64,000 bases of DNA, from the NCBI RefSeq assembly GCF_019977735.1, contig NZ_AP025018.1:4278001-4342000 (forward strand), read 5' to 3'. This DNA comes from Calothrix sp. PCC 7716. Lineage in GTDB: Bacteria > Cyanobacteriota > Cyanobacteriia > Cyanobacteriales > Nostocaceae. Positions 54,311 through 63,860 of this stretch are shown piece by piece (positions within the stretch are counted from its first letter, which is position 1; each line of letters opens with the position of its first letter). A model generated the notes under the pieces. It saw only the letters and a program-made list of their open reading frames with translations, ran no database searches and was not told the DNA's origin. A program made the translations under genes and the position numbers.

Positions 54311-54913
54311 ATGAGCAACCGCATAGATATTAATCGTGCATATGAAGTTCTCGGATTATCACCCGGTGCATCACAGGAAGAAATAAAGCGTGCATACCGT
54401 CAACTAATAAGAATATGGCATCCCGATAGTATTGCAGACCCAGTAAAAAAGCTCGAAGCCGAAGAAAGAACCAAAATAATCAATACAGCATATAGAACAC
54501 TCAAATCATATATACCTACTACACAAGAGGCGCCTAAACCCAAACGTACTACAGTAAATACTCAATCCAAAGCATCAAGCGCAGAGAGATTTTATCAATC
54601 AGGGGTTGCAAACGTACAACTGAGCAAATACGAAGAAGCCCTAAATGACTTTAGTCAAGCAATTCGGCTCAACCCTCTTTATATAGAAGCTTACAAATAT
54701 AGAGGACTTGTTTGTTCGCAACTTGGCTTAGAACTGCGTGCGACTGCTGACTTAACAAAAGCAGCAGAACTCGAACGGCGCCTACACGGTAAACATACCA
54801 GACCCCCAGCGGCGCCTGCAAATTATAAATACTCATACTACCGTAAGCCTAAACCCTTTCATCAAAGGGTGTGCCAAGCCCTAAAAAGCTTGTTTAGATT
54901 AAAAAAACGTTAA
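54311..54913 (+). CDS. DnaJ-domain protein with TPR
   Basis: A 200-residue protein. Residues 7-65 are a J domain (YEVLGLSPGASQEEIKRAYRQLIRIWHPDS) with intact HPD, able to stimulate Hsp70 ATPase. Residues ~95-155 hold about two TPR motifs (FYQSGVANVQLSKYEEALNDFSQAIRLNP). The C-terminus is very basic (KSLFRLKKR). A co-chaperone or adaptor in the cytosol. Length and architecture are usual for short cyanobacterial DnaJ-TPR proteins. Confidence 0.9.
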   Translation: MSNRIDINRAYEVLGLSPGASQEEIKRAYRQLIRIWHPDSIADPVKKLEAEERTKIINTAYRTLKSYIPTTQEAPKPKRTTVNTQSKASSAERFYQSGVANVQLSKYEEALNDFSQAIRLNPLYIEAYKYRGLVCSQLGLELRATADLTKAAELERRLHGKHTRPPAAPANYKYSYYRKPKPFHQRVCQALKSLFRLKKR

Positions 54914-55406
54914 CAAAACTTTATGTAATATCTAAGCAATCACTATCATATATATAAAGCTAGTTGGCAAAACTTTGCAGAAAGTAAACAGCCATCACAA
55001 ATGGTAAATATGTGAGATTTTCCCAGAAAGAAGTGCTAACTTAAAAACATGGCACAGAGAACTTCAAGTTTCAATCAGTCAATAGATTGATGTTAAAGCC
55101 AGTGCCACCTTGCTTTAATATCGCCGCAATCACTGTTCTATAGTCGCATCCTTCGATAAATGTGTTTTCGCCTTAAGTTCGTTTCATTGTTTTTGGAGGT
55201 TATTGAACGCACAGCCAAAAATGCCTGCCTAGCTAAAAAAAAGGATGTACAGCATTATAGAAAACAAATTGCGATGTATTTGTCCACACTAGTAAAGTAA
55301 TTCTCCTGCTAATTTTTAACTACTACAAATTCATTCCACATATAGTAAACCGCTGTAAGCTACTGATGAAATTCGGTCGTAGCATACAGCGGTTAACTCT
55401 TGATTT
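54914..55406. other. Intergenic region without a recognised gene
   Basis: About 490 bp. No ORF of note. The section 55040-55260 is less AT-rich than usual for spacers here and contains complementary stretches (CAATCAGTCAATAGATTG), so an RNA gene is possible, but I cannot name one. Confidence 0.4.
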
Positions 55407-55539
55407 AGTGCTGAGTAAGAGTGATGAGTGGAAAGTGCTGAGTGCTGAGTAATATTTACAATTCCTAACTCCTAACTCCTAATTCCTAACTCCTAACTTC
55501 TAACTCCTAACTCTACTCAGCACTCAGAACTCAGCACTT
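55407..55539. repeat. Heptamer tandem repeat block (STRR type)
   Basis: AGTGCTGAGT units, then CCTAACT/TCCTAAC units, then ACTCAGC/ACTCAGA units, closing with AGCACTTTTTAC. Complementary ends form a dyad, as at 520-674. The right end supplies the last codon and stop of the minus-strand PEP-CTERM gene. Confidence 0.85.
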
Positions 55540-56256
55540 TTTACTTTTTATTACGCCCACAACAAGCAGCGTACCTAAAATAACAGACGGTTCAGGAACT
55601 TCACGGGTATTAGTACTAGATTTAGAATTTAATACAAACGCGCGTTCGACTGGTGCGCTGCTTCTCGACCAGTTCTCGAAGTTGCCTAGGTAAGCACTCA
55701 TGCCATTAGTGCCAAAACCTTTATCTGTGGTTTCCCAGTAAATTTCATCACGGTCAAATTTATTAGAAAGGTGTAAACCCAACCAATAGGTAGTGTCCGC
55801 AGCTATCTTCACTGGCTTTTCTAAATCAAACGAGTAACTATACTCGTCATAATAATTAAACAGCGAACGATTTGTAGCTTTCTTTACTACATTAGCCCCA
55901 ATACCTGAAACAAAAGGTTGTGTATCAGGTTGACCATCAATATCTTCAAATAAAAAATACTTAAGAGTACGATCCCATTTAGATTTAGGCGCCTCAACAG
56001 TCCAAAACTGAATATTATCCAACAAGCTATCTTGCTTAACAGCAAAGTCTTCCGCTTGTATCCATAAAGTAGCCTCTCTTCCAGCAGTTAAACTAGGCGC
56101 CCCATCATCAAACAATACTTTTGGCTGCGTAATCAGCTTTTGGGCAAATATACCTTGAGTGGCACTTGCCCTTCCAGTTTGTAACAAACCTAATGCAGCA
56201 AATAACACTCCAATACAAACAGGGAAGAACTTATGCGGAATAGTTAGCCGAGTCAT
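55531..56256 (-). CDS. PEP-CTERM sorting-domain protein
   Basis: A 241-residue exported protein: signal peptide (FFPVCIGVLFAALGLLQTGRASA), a beta-rich body with acidic DDGAPSLTAGREATLWIQAEDF, and a C-terminal PEP-CTERM signal VPEPSVILGTLLVVGVIKSKK for EpsH/exosortase processing. It is likely a surface or matrix protein linked to exopolysaccharide. The final Cys and stop fall in the heptamer repeat. Function of the body unknown. The exosortase is not in this window. Confidence 0.85.
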   Translation of the reverse strand: MTRLTIPHKFFPVCIGVLFAALGLLQTGRASATQGIFAQKLITQPKVLFDDGAPSLTAGREATLWIQAEDFAVKQDSLLDNIQFWTVEAPKSKWDRTLKYFLFEDIDGQPDTQPFVSGIGANVVKKATNRSLFNYYDEYSYSFDLEKPVKIAADTTYWLGLHLSNKFDRDEIYWETTDKGFGTNGMSAYLGNFENWSRSSAPVERAFVLNSKSSTNTREVPEPSVILGTLLVVGVIKSKKC

Positions 56257-56438
56257 TGATTATCTCCTGAAACCAGGTCATTTTACTGGTAGACTTACCC
56301 GGCAGTAGTCGCGTGCTAGCATCCCCCTGTGGTAAACATACTTGTTTATCACTACTTAATAAATACAAGTTTTTACGTATAAATACAGGATACATAAGTT
56401 TATTTAAATAATTATCTTTTCCCCATAAACATTCCTTC

Positions 56439-56469
56439 TCAGCACTCATCACTCAGCACTCAGCACTTT
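56439..56469. repeat. Short heptamer repeat
   Basis: Four CTCAGCACT/CTCATCACT units, the right-hand part of the STRR type, between divergent genes. Confidence 0.7.
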
Positions 56470-56540
56470 CCGACTCTCCCCTTGCCCTCACAGGCTCTTG
56501 TGCGTCACAATAAAAATAAAAGTTGTAATTTGTCTTAACA

Positions 56541-57800
56541 ATGGCGCAAGCAAAAATTTCTCAAACTCTTGACACTCCTCAAATTACGACGAACCCCAAC
56601 GGTTATGACTACGACTTAGTAATCGTTGGTGGTGGAATTGTCGGTTTAACCCTAGCAAGCTCTCTTAAAGATTCAGGGTTAAATGTTTTGTTAATAGAAG
56701 CTCGTGTAGAATCAGCAGCAGTAATGAAAGGACAAGCGTATGCAGTACATATGCTTTCGGCTTTGATTTACGAGGGAATAGGGGTTTGGAAGAAGATTTT
56801 GCCCAATATAGAGACATATCGACGGGTACGTTTATCAGATGCAGATTATTCTGGTGTAGTAGAATTTAGCACTAGTGATATAAATAAAGATGATTTGGGA
56901 TATGTAGCAGAACACCAAGCACTGCTATATCCATTACAAGAATTTGTTAAAGACTGTTCTAACGTCACAGTACTTTGTCCAGCAGAAGTTATCGAGACAA
57001 AATACTTAGCAGATGCTGCTGTCACAACTATTAAAGTAGCAGACGAAATAAAAACGATACGTAGCAAATTATTGGTAGCAGCAGATGGTTCGCGTTCACG
57101 TATTCGTCAAGCTGCTGGAATTACAACCCGTGGCTGGAAATATTGGCAATCGTGTATTGTGGCTTTTGTAAAACCAGAAAAATCGCACAATCAAACCGCA
57201 TACGAAAAATTTCAAAAAAGCGGACCCTTCGCGATATTACCATTACCAGGAAACCGTTGCCGAATAGTTTGGACGGCGCCGCATTCTGAAGCGAAAGCAT
57301 TATGTGCTATGAACGACGAGGAATTTTTAGCCGAGTTGCAAGCACGTTACGGCGACCATATGGGTAAACTAGAGTTGCTAGGAGAGCGTTTTGTTTTCCC
57401 AGTACAGTTAATGCAAAGCGATAAATACGTTAAAAACCGTTTAGCATTAGTTGGTGACGCTGCTCACAACTGTCACCCAGTTGGAGGACAAGGTTTAAAT
57501 TTAGGCATTCGTGATGTCGCAGCATTAGCACAAGTCATCCAAGAAGCGCATTCAAAAGGTCAAGATATAGGCAATATTAAAATATTGAAACAATACGAAC
57601 GTTGGCGCCAATTAGAAAACTTAGCAATATTAGGTTTCACAGATATATTAGACAGAGTATTCTCCAATAACTTTTTACCTATAGTTATAGTACGGCGCCT
57701 GGGTTTACTCGCCATGAAATACATACCTATAGTTAAAGTCCTCTCCCTAAAACTCATGATTGGCTTACTAGGAAAAACTCCCAAACTAGCCCAAAGATAA
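56541..57800 (+). CDS. FAD-dependent aromatic hydroxylase (UbiH/COQ6-like)
   Basis: A 419-residue flavoprotein monooxygenase. LVIVGGGIVGLTLASSL is the GxGxxG FAD site at ~28, LLVAADGSRSRIRQAAGI the DG motif at ~178, and RLALVGDAAHNCHPVGGQGLNLGIRD the GD motif at ~300, which with its HPxxGQGxNxGxxD is a strong UbiH/Coq6 signature. It likely hydroxylates a prenylated quinone precursor. In cyanobacteria the pathway is plastoquinone or related, so the exact substrate is open. A C/G-tract repeat follows. Confidence 0.9.
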   Translation: MAQAKISQTLDTPQITTNPNGYDYDLVIVGGGIVGLTLASSLKDSGLNVLLIEARVESAAVMKGQAYAVHMLSALIYEGIGVWKKILPNIETYRRVRLSDADYSGVVEFSTSDINKDDLGYVAEHQALLYPLQEFVKDCSNVTVLCPAEVIETKYLADAAVTTIKVADEIKTIRSKLLVAADGSRSRIRQAAGITTRGWKYWQSCIVAFVKPEKSHNQTAYEKFQKSGPFAILPLPGNRCRIVWTAPHSEAKALCAMNDEEFLAELQARYGDHMGKLELLGERFVFPVQLMQSDKYVKNRLALVGDAAHNCHPVGGQGLNLGIRDVAALAQVIQEAHSKGQDIGNIKILKQYERWRQLENLAILGFTDILDRVFSNNFLPIVIVRRLGLLAMKYIPIVKVLSLKLMIGLLGKTPKLAQR

Positions 57801-57809
57801 ATTGAAAAA

Positions 57810-57955
57810 TCCCCCCTAACCCCCCTTAATAAGGGAGGGAAAGAGTGTTTTTAAGCCCACTTTAATACAGGAAAAAAAGAGTATTTTTAAGCCCACTTTA
57901 ATACAGGAAAAAAAGAGTATTTTTAAGCCCCCCTTATTAAGGGGGGTTGGGGGGA
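57810..57955. repeat. C/G-tract palindromes with inner tandem 37-bp repeat
   Basis: A CCCCCCTTAATAAGGG hairpin at each end, and between them a unit starting TTTTTAAGCCCACTTTAATA twice in tandem. Same family as 3607, 4401 and 40466; the inner tandem copy looks like slippage of a decayed hairpin. 57956-58065 is empty. Confidence 0.85.
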
Positions 57956-58065
57956 TTAAACTTAATTTATAATAGAAACCTGATATACTTTATTAATTTT
58001 TTCCAATTTCAAAACTTTGGAGTTAGTTAAAAACTTCATAAAATTACCACTTAACTTCAGCTTTT

Positions 58066-58515
58066 TTAAAGCTTTAGTAACACCTTCTTTATGACGTTTG
58101 GATATTTTGTAACTTTAATTTGATTATCTTGTTTTATGACTCGATATACTTCCAACTCTTGTTGCAACAAGCAATTACATAAACTTAGCATTACTGCATC
58201 TGAAGAACAAACAAAAACAGTTTTGGCTTTTGGGTATAATTCGCGCAATTGACACCCAAAGGTAATCATTTTACCATCTGCTGCATCTTTGGCGCCAGGT
58301 ACTTGAATTAAGTCATATCCTCGTTCATACAACGACTGGTCTATATTTCCCAGCGTGCGCCAATTAGCAAAAGCAATTTTACAAGTAATTTGAAACGAGC
58401 ATTGTTGTTGCAAAAAACCTTCCATTTCTGGCGATAATTGAAGGTTTTCTGCATCGAGTAACAAAACCGCAATTCCTTTACTGCGAACAGTTGGCATTAG
58501 CTCCTGTATCATCAT
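58066..58515 (-). CDS. NYN-domain (PIN-like) protein
   Basis: About 149 residues from the ATG at 58515. IAVLLLDAENLQ is the NYN start with its Asp, then CKIAFANWRTLG, a DLIQVPGAKDAADGKMITFG stretch with further Asp, and VFVCSSDAVMLSLCNCLLQQ with Ser-Asp. These Asp residues form a PIN-like ribonuclease centre. Many cyanobacterial members carry extra C-terminal domains, absent here, so this is a minimal form. Probably an RNA-processing role in the cytosol, unproven. Confidence 0.8.
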   Translation of the reverse strand: MMIQELMPTVRSKGIAVLLLDAENLQLSPEMEGFLQQQCSFQITCKIAFANWRTLGNIDQSLYERGYDLIQVPGAKDAADGKMITFGCQLRELYPKAKTVFVCSSDAVMLSLCNCLLQQELEVYRVIKQDNQIKVTKYPNVIKKVLLKL

Positions 58516-58729
58516 ATCCAATTGGATACCAAAATTATACCTTAAGTTTTAATCCATAAAATTGATAACCGCAAAACTACTAGTTAAATTTATTCGTAAT
58601 TATCGAGAGTAAGTAGAAACGAGAAATTAAACTTTTATAAACTGTGTTAGCAATACACATATTTTGGGAATACTAAAAGTGTGAAAAGTATAGACGAGTC
58701 TATTAAATTAAGAATATTGAGATATTACA

Positions 58730-60991
58730 GTGCAAAAATCTTTTAAACAACCCAAATTTCTAAAAAACATACCCCTACGTTTAATTCTTGTTATTCCATT
58801 TGTCTTGCAAATTTTTGCCGTTGTAGGGTTAGTAGGATATTTCTCATTTATTCGAGGGCAAAAAGCAGTTAACGACCTTGCGAATCAATTAATGGACAAA
58901 ACTAGTAAACAAGTTGATATACATTTAGATAATTACTTGGCATTGCCATTACAAATTACTCAGATGAATCTTAATGCCATTACAACTGGAAACTTAGATA
59001 TAAATAATCAAACAGAGAGTGAACGCTACTTTTGGCAACAAGCTCAAGCTTTCAAAAATATGAGTTATGTTGGTTATACCTTAAAGGATGGTACAGAAGC
59101 AGGCGCCGGACGTTGGATAAAAGGTTTAGGTGTTGTAATCTACGAAAATGTAAAAGGTTCGGGCAAAGCATCTGATTTTTCTACTGATGCACAAGGTAAT
59201 CGTAACGAACGCTTACAAAGTTATGATTATGACCCTCTCGCTCAACCTTGGTACAAAGAAACTGTTAGCGCGGGTAAGCTAACTTGGAATGAATTATATG
59301 TAGCTTTAAACACTAATATTGAGGTTACTCAAGCCGGAAAAACCCTTAATACCAATGTTGACAACTCGCTACAATATTATGTGGCTGTCGCTGCTAGGGC
59401 GCCTTTTTACAATAAAAATGGTAATTTACTAGGCACTATAGGTGTTGATTTGTTACTAACAGACATCAGTAATTTTTTGCATGATTTAAACGTTAGTCAA
59501 AAAGGCCAAGCCTTTATTATAGAGCGAAATGGTTTTTTAGTAGGTACATCTACAACCCATCCAATGTTGTATAAGGTTAAAGATACAGCAGAAAGATACA
59601 GCGCCCTTAAAAGTCCTGACCCTATTATTCGCACGGTTGCTAATGGATTACAAAAACGATTTGGTAACTTTAATAACATTCAAGCCGTTCAAAATAGTCA
59701 AGATATTGATATTACTTATAAGGGAGAACGCTATTTCGTTAGAGTCACTCCGTGGCGTTCTGGACATGGGTTAGATTGGCTAATGGTTGTAACTGTACCA
59801 GAATCTGACTTTATGGCAGAAATTAATGCCAATAATCGTGCAACTATTTTATTATGTTTGGCAGCATTAGGCATTACTGTACTATTAGGAATATATACAG
59901 CAAGCTGGATTACCAAACCAGTTTTACAACTATCTCAAGCCACAGAAGCAATTTCTACTGGAGAATTAAATCAAATTGTTAAAGAAAGTAAAATTCGTGA
60001 ACTTAACGTTCTTTCTCTCTCTTTTAACCGCATGGCACAACAGTTACGTTCTGCTTTTAGTGCCTTAGAAACTAGCAATGAAAAACTTGAAAAAACTAAT
60101 GCTGAATTAGAAACGCGCGTTATTGAAAGAACCAAGGAACTAGAAAATACACTTCATGAATTAAAACAAGCTCAAGCTCATTTAGTGCAAACAGAAAAAA
60201 TGTCAGCATTAGGGCAAATGGTCGCAGGTGTTGCTCACGAAATAAATAATCCTGTTAGCTTTATTTATGGTAATTTAGTTCACGTCAATAATTACACGCA
60301 AGATTTATTTAGACTTATACAAGTTTACCAAAATGCTTTACCTAATCCACCAGATACGATACAAGAAGTCATTGATGAGATTGAGTTGAATTTTATTGAA
60401 GAAGATTTGAATAAAACTTTTAGCTCGATGCAAACAGGCGCCAAGCGAATAAAGGAAATTGTTCTTTCATTGCGTAACTTTTCCCGTTTGGACGAGGCAG
60501 ATTTTAAAGAAGCAGATATTCATGAAGGTATAGATAGTACATTAATGATACTAGAATATCGTCTCAAAGCACAGCCTTATCGTCCAGAAATTCAAGTCAT
60601 TAAACAATACGATAAATTACCGTTAATTAAATGCTATGCTGGACAATTGAATCAAGTATTTACTAATTTGCTTTTCAATGCAATTGATGCTTTAGAAGAA
60701 GCTATTTCTCAAAATAGAGATATAATTCCTACTATTACAATTTCTACTTACATAACGGAAAATATTATCTCTATATCTATTATTGATAATGGTAAGGGTA
60801 TTGACGAAAGTATTCAAAGCAAGCTATTCGACCCATTCTTTACTACCAAACCTGTAGGCAAAGGTACAGGTCTAGGTTTATCTATTAGCTATCAAATTGT
60901 GGTAGAAAAACATTGTGGGCGCCTGTGGTGTGATTCGATAGCAGGTAAAGGAACCAAATTTGTAATCGAAATCCCTATAAATTTATCCTAA
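58730..60991 (+). CDS. Cache-domain transmembrane histidine kinase
   Basis: A 753-residue sensor. One helix near 15-40 (LRLILVIPFVLQIFAVVGLV), a periplasmic dCache sensor (~45-365; YDPLAQPWYKETVSAGKLTW, YVAVAARAPFYNKNGNLLGTIGVDLLLTD), a second helix (TILLCLAALGITVLLGIYTA), HAMP, coiled coil, HisKA with GVAHEINNPVSFI, and HATPase with DNGKGID and FDPFFTTKPVGKGTGLGLSIS. All catalytic motifs present. The start is GTG. No response regulator is adjacent. dCache usually binds small metabolites. Confidence 0.9.
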   Translation: MQKSFKQPKFLKNIPLRLILVIPFVLQIFAVVGLVGYFSFIRGQKAVNDLANQLMDKTSKQVDIHLDNYLALPLQITQMNLNAITTGNLDINNQTESERYFWQQAQAFKNMSYVGYTLKDGTEAGAGRWIKGLGVVIYENVKGSGKASDFSTDAQGNRNERLQSYDYDPLAQPWYKETVSAGKLTWNELYVALNTNIEVTQAGKTLNTNVDNSLQYYVAVAARAPFYNKNGNLLGTIGVDLLLTDISNFLHDLNVSQKGQAFIIERNGFLVGTSTTHPMLYKVKDTAERYSALKSPDPIIRTVANGLQKRFGNFNNIQAVQNSQDIDITYKGERYFVRVTPWRSGHGLDWLMVVTVPESDFMAEINANNRATILLCLAALGITVLLGIYTASWITKPVLQLSQATEAISTGELNQIVKESKIRELNVLSLSFNRMAQQLRSAFSALETSNEKLEKTNAELETRVIERTKELENTLHELKQAQAHLVQTEKMSALGQMVAGVAHEINNPVSFIYGNLVHVNNYTQDLFRLIQVYQNALPNPPDTIQEVIDEIELNFIEEDLNKTFSSMQTGAKRIKEIVLSLRNFSRLDEADFKEADIHEGIDSTLMILEYRLKAQPYRPEIQVIKQYDKLPLIKCYAGQLNQVFTNLLFNAIDALEEAISQNRDIIPTITISTYITENIISISIIDNGKGIDESIQSKLFDPFFTTKPVGKGTGLGLSISYQIVVEKHCGRLWCDSIAGKGTKFVIEIPINLS

Positions 60992-61019
60992 TAGTATGGT
61001 GGGCACTGCCCACCATACA
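60992..61019. repeat. GGTGGGCACTGCCCACC palindrome
   Basis: AGTATGGTGGGCACTGCCCACCATAC, directly after the kinase stop. Terminator-like; same family as 46163-46188. Confidence 0.75.
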
Positions 61020-61058
61020 ACACAGACAACTATTTTACATGTTGGAGTCGTTGTATTA

Positions 61059-61260
61059 TTCTCGGCTGACACGAATCGTAACACTATCTGCGGTTACTGT
61101 TTCTTATGGTTCAATATTTACTGTTTTTGTGCGGATATCAACTCGTGCTTTTTGGTCTATAAATGGTAATATTTAATACATTTATTATACCATAACGCCC
61201 TTAGTTTTACCTAAACGAAAAATAACTCCGCGTTGATATTCTCTATCAAGCTTTATTCCT
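61059..61260 (-). pseudogene. Stomatin/slipin (SPFH) pseudogene remnant
   Basis: One frame on the minus strand reads IKLDREYQRGVIFRLGKTKGV, then, after three stop codons, ILPFIDQKARVDIRTKTVNIEP, a stop, and ETVTADSVTIRVSR. This matches the N-terminal SPFH region of slipins (DREYERGVIFRLG...PFID...DLRT...PQETVTADNV). The stops all fall where normal residues are expected, with the frame kept, so it decayed by point mutation. Only ~65 residues remain; the rest is gone. 61261-61592 holds no gene. Confidence 0.75.
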
Positions 61261-61592
61261 TATACAGAAAGGATTACTCAGAAAGTGAAAAATGTACCTA
61301 TAAGAGTTCCCATAGATACTGAGGTGAGAAATGTATAGCTCTATTTTATACTTTCTATACTGATTGGATATTAATATTGTCTTAAAACAAATTAATAAAG
61401 ATAATTTGTCAATTGATCCCCAAATCGCGCGGTAGCTTGTAAACTGTGTAGAGGTCACTCGGATGTTAGTTTAAGGAGATATTAATGCCAATTATAAAGT
61501 TAAGATTAAAATTAAAATTTTAGAATTTGGTTCTCCTTGGCTCCAGTGATGCTAAAGTTGCATTCAATAAACGTCGTTTTCAGCGGGTTGAA

Positions 61593-63857
61593 ATGCTGAA
61601 GAAGCTACAAAAAAAGCAAATTTCTCTGATTGCGGGTGCTGGGTTGTGTGCCTTTCTAGCTGGAGCTTTGGTTTCAGCCCCTGAGATTGGCAAAAACTTT
61701 GGTAATTTGTTTAAATCTGGTAGGGACAAACCTGAACTCCTAACAGAAGAAACCAAAGCCAAATCAGCCGTACTACCTCTGGTTGTACAATCCCCGCAAG
61801 AACGGACGGCTAAACTTGAGGCTATTGCCAAAGGTTCTCCCTCAACTGACCGCAACCGCGCACGCTATCTATTAGCCAGCGATTTGATTGAAAGTAAAGA
61901 TGCCAAAAACGCCCTAAAGCATCTTGATAAGCTTGAAAATGATTACTCACAACTGGCGCCTTACGTCATTCTAAGACAAGCACAAGCGCACGAAATGTTA
62001 GGAGAAGATGGCAAAGCGTCAGATTTACGACAAAAGGTAATCAAAGATTATCCAACGCACCCTGCTACAGCTAAAGCGCTTTATTTGATTAGCACTAAAG
62101 AATATCAAGACCAAGCAATTGCTCAATTTCCATCACATCCTCTAACTTGGGAAATTATCAAGAAGCGCTTGGGCGAAAATCCTAACCAACCACAATTGCA
62201 GTTAGCATTGGCAAAATACTCGTTTGACCAACCGGGTATCACTGAAGTTTTGAACAAACTTGTCAATGACCCAACTCTCAAACCCGAAGAGTATGAAATT
62301 TTGGGAACTGCATTTTGGGAAAATAATGAGTTTGGTAAAGCTTCAACCGCTTACAGCAAGGCGCCTCGTACTGCTCGCAATTTATACCGTGCTGGACGCG
62401 GTTTGCAAGTTGGTGGAGAGCGCGAACAAGCTGCTGCGACTTATCAGGCATTAATTAGAGAATTTCCAGAAGCGCGAGAAACCGGAACAGCGTTAATACG
62501 AATGGCAGAAATAACATCTAATAAAAAAGATGCTCTGCCATATCTTGACGATGTTATCAGTAAATTCCCTGATAAAGCAGGCGCCGCACTAGTTAAAAAA
62601 ATAGAGATTCTCAAATCACAAAACGATGGCAAGGGTGCGGAAGCTGCACGCAAACTGTTAATTGACAAGTTTGGCAATACTGAAGAAGCTGCCGAATACC
62701 GTTGGAAAGTTGCTCTCGACAAAGCCAAAGCAAAAGATTTTAAAGCTGCTTGGCAATGGGCAGAACCAATTGCTACTAACAACCCCGATAGCATTTTGGC
62801 GCCACGAGCAAGTTTCTGGGTCGGAAAATGGGCTTCATTACTTGGTAAACAAAACGAAGCCAAACAAGCATATGAGTACACAGTAAGTAATTTTCCATAC
62901 TCTTACTACGCTTGGCGTTCAGCAGGGCTTTTAGGGTTAAACGTCGGAAACTTCAACAACGTTAGAGATTTAAAACCTCAAATTGTCGAACTTGTTCGTC
63001 CTGTACCTACAGCAGGTTCAGAAACATTTAAAGAATTATACCTGTTAGGACAAGACCGGGATGCTTGGTTACAGTGGAACACCGAATTCCAAAACAAAAT
63101 GCAGCCAAGTATAAACGAGCAGTTTACCGAAGGCTTAATGCAACTTGCAAGAGGTGAAAATCTTAAAGGTATTGACACAGTTTCGACGCTCGAAGACCGT
63201 GATGCACCTGAAGATTTAGCACAATATCAAACACTAAAAAAACAGCTGATCTATTGGCAAGCGCGCTACCCCTTCCCATATATTGACATCATCGAAAAAT
63301 GGTCAGCGCAGCACAAAGTCAACCCATTGCTCGTGACAGCAGTAATGCGTCAAGAGTCCAGGTTTGAGAAAAAAGCTAAATCAACAGCAGGCGCCACAGG
63401 CTTAATGCAAGTAATGCCAGCAACGGCAGAATTCATTGCACCGCAAATTAAACAGGATATCAAGAACATACAACTTGAAAAACCTGAAGACAATATCATG
63501 CTTGGAACATGGTATCTAGGACATACCCACGACCAGTACAAAGAAAACTCCCTCCTGGCAATAGCATCTTACAACGCAGGCCCAGGTAACGTATCCAAAT
63601 GGTTAACAACCTTACCAAAAGACGACCCCGACAACTTCGTCGAAAACATACCCTTCGACGAAACCAAAAACTACGTTCGTCAAGTATTTGGTAACTACTG
63701 GAACTATCTGCGTTTGTACAACCCTGAAATTTCGCAAATTGTCGCGAAATACTCAGCCGAACATCCTAAACTACCTCACGAAGGTTCACAAGACCAAGCA
63801 GCAACACAACAACCTGCCGCAGAAACACAACAAAAGACCGAAAAACCCAAACAATAA
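61593..63857 (+). CDS. Slt-type soluble lytic transglycosylase with TPR superhelix
   Basis: About 754 residues from the ATG at 61593; an upstream in-frame TTG at 61527 would add 22. An N-terminal membrane anchor or signal (ISLIAGAGLCAFLAGALVSA), then ~500 residues of helical TPR-like repeats (HLDKLENDYSQLAPYVILRQAQAHEMLGEDGKA), then a C-terminal SLT domain with the catalytic Glu in AVMRQESRFEKKAKSTAGATGLMQVMPATA and SYNAGPGNVSKWL. It cleaves peptidoglycan to give anhydromuropeptides in the periplasm. The tail is Gln-rich. Confidence 0.92.
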   Translation: MLKKLQKKQISLIAGAGLCAFLAGALVSAPEIGKNFGNLFKSGRDKPELLTEETKAKSAVLPLVVQSPQERTAKLEAIAKGSPSTDRNRARYLLASDLIESKDAKNALKHLDKLENDYSQLAPYVILRQAQAHEMLGEDGKASDLRQKVIKDYPTHPATAKALYLISTKEYQDQAIAQFPSHPLTWEIIKKRLGENPNQPQLQLALAKYSFDQPGITEVLNKLVNDPTLKPEEYEILGTAFWENNEFGKASTAYSKAPRTARNLYRAGRGLQVGGEREQAAATYQALIREFPEARETGTALIRMAEITSNKKDALPYLDDVISKFPDKAGAALVKKIEILKSQNDGKGAEAARKLLIDKFGNTEEAAEYRWKVALDKAKAKDFKAAWQWAEPIATNNPDSILAPRASFWVGKWASLLGKQNEAKQAYEYTVSNFPYSYYAWRSAGLLGLNVGNFNNVRDLKPQIVELVRPVPTAGSETFKELYLLGQDRDAWLQWNTEFQNKMQPSINEQFTEGLMQLARGENLKGIDTVSTLEDRDAPEDLAQYQTLKKQLIYWQARYPFPYIDIIEKWSAQHKVNPLLVTAVMRQESRFEKKAKSTAGATGLMQVMPATAEFIAPQIKQDIKNIQLEKPEDNIMLGTWYLGHTHDQYKENSLLAIASYNAGPGNVSKWLTTLPKDDPDNFVENIPFDETKNYVRQVFGNYWNYLRLYNPEISQIVAKYSAEHPKLPHEGSQDQAATQQPAAETQQKTEKPKQ

Positions 63858-63860
63858 TGT

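Noticed and set aside
55040-55260. 6S RNA or another housekeeping RNA
   Set aside because: Some complementary stretches are present but I could not match any known consensus by eye.
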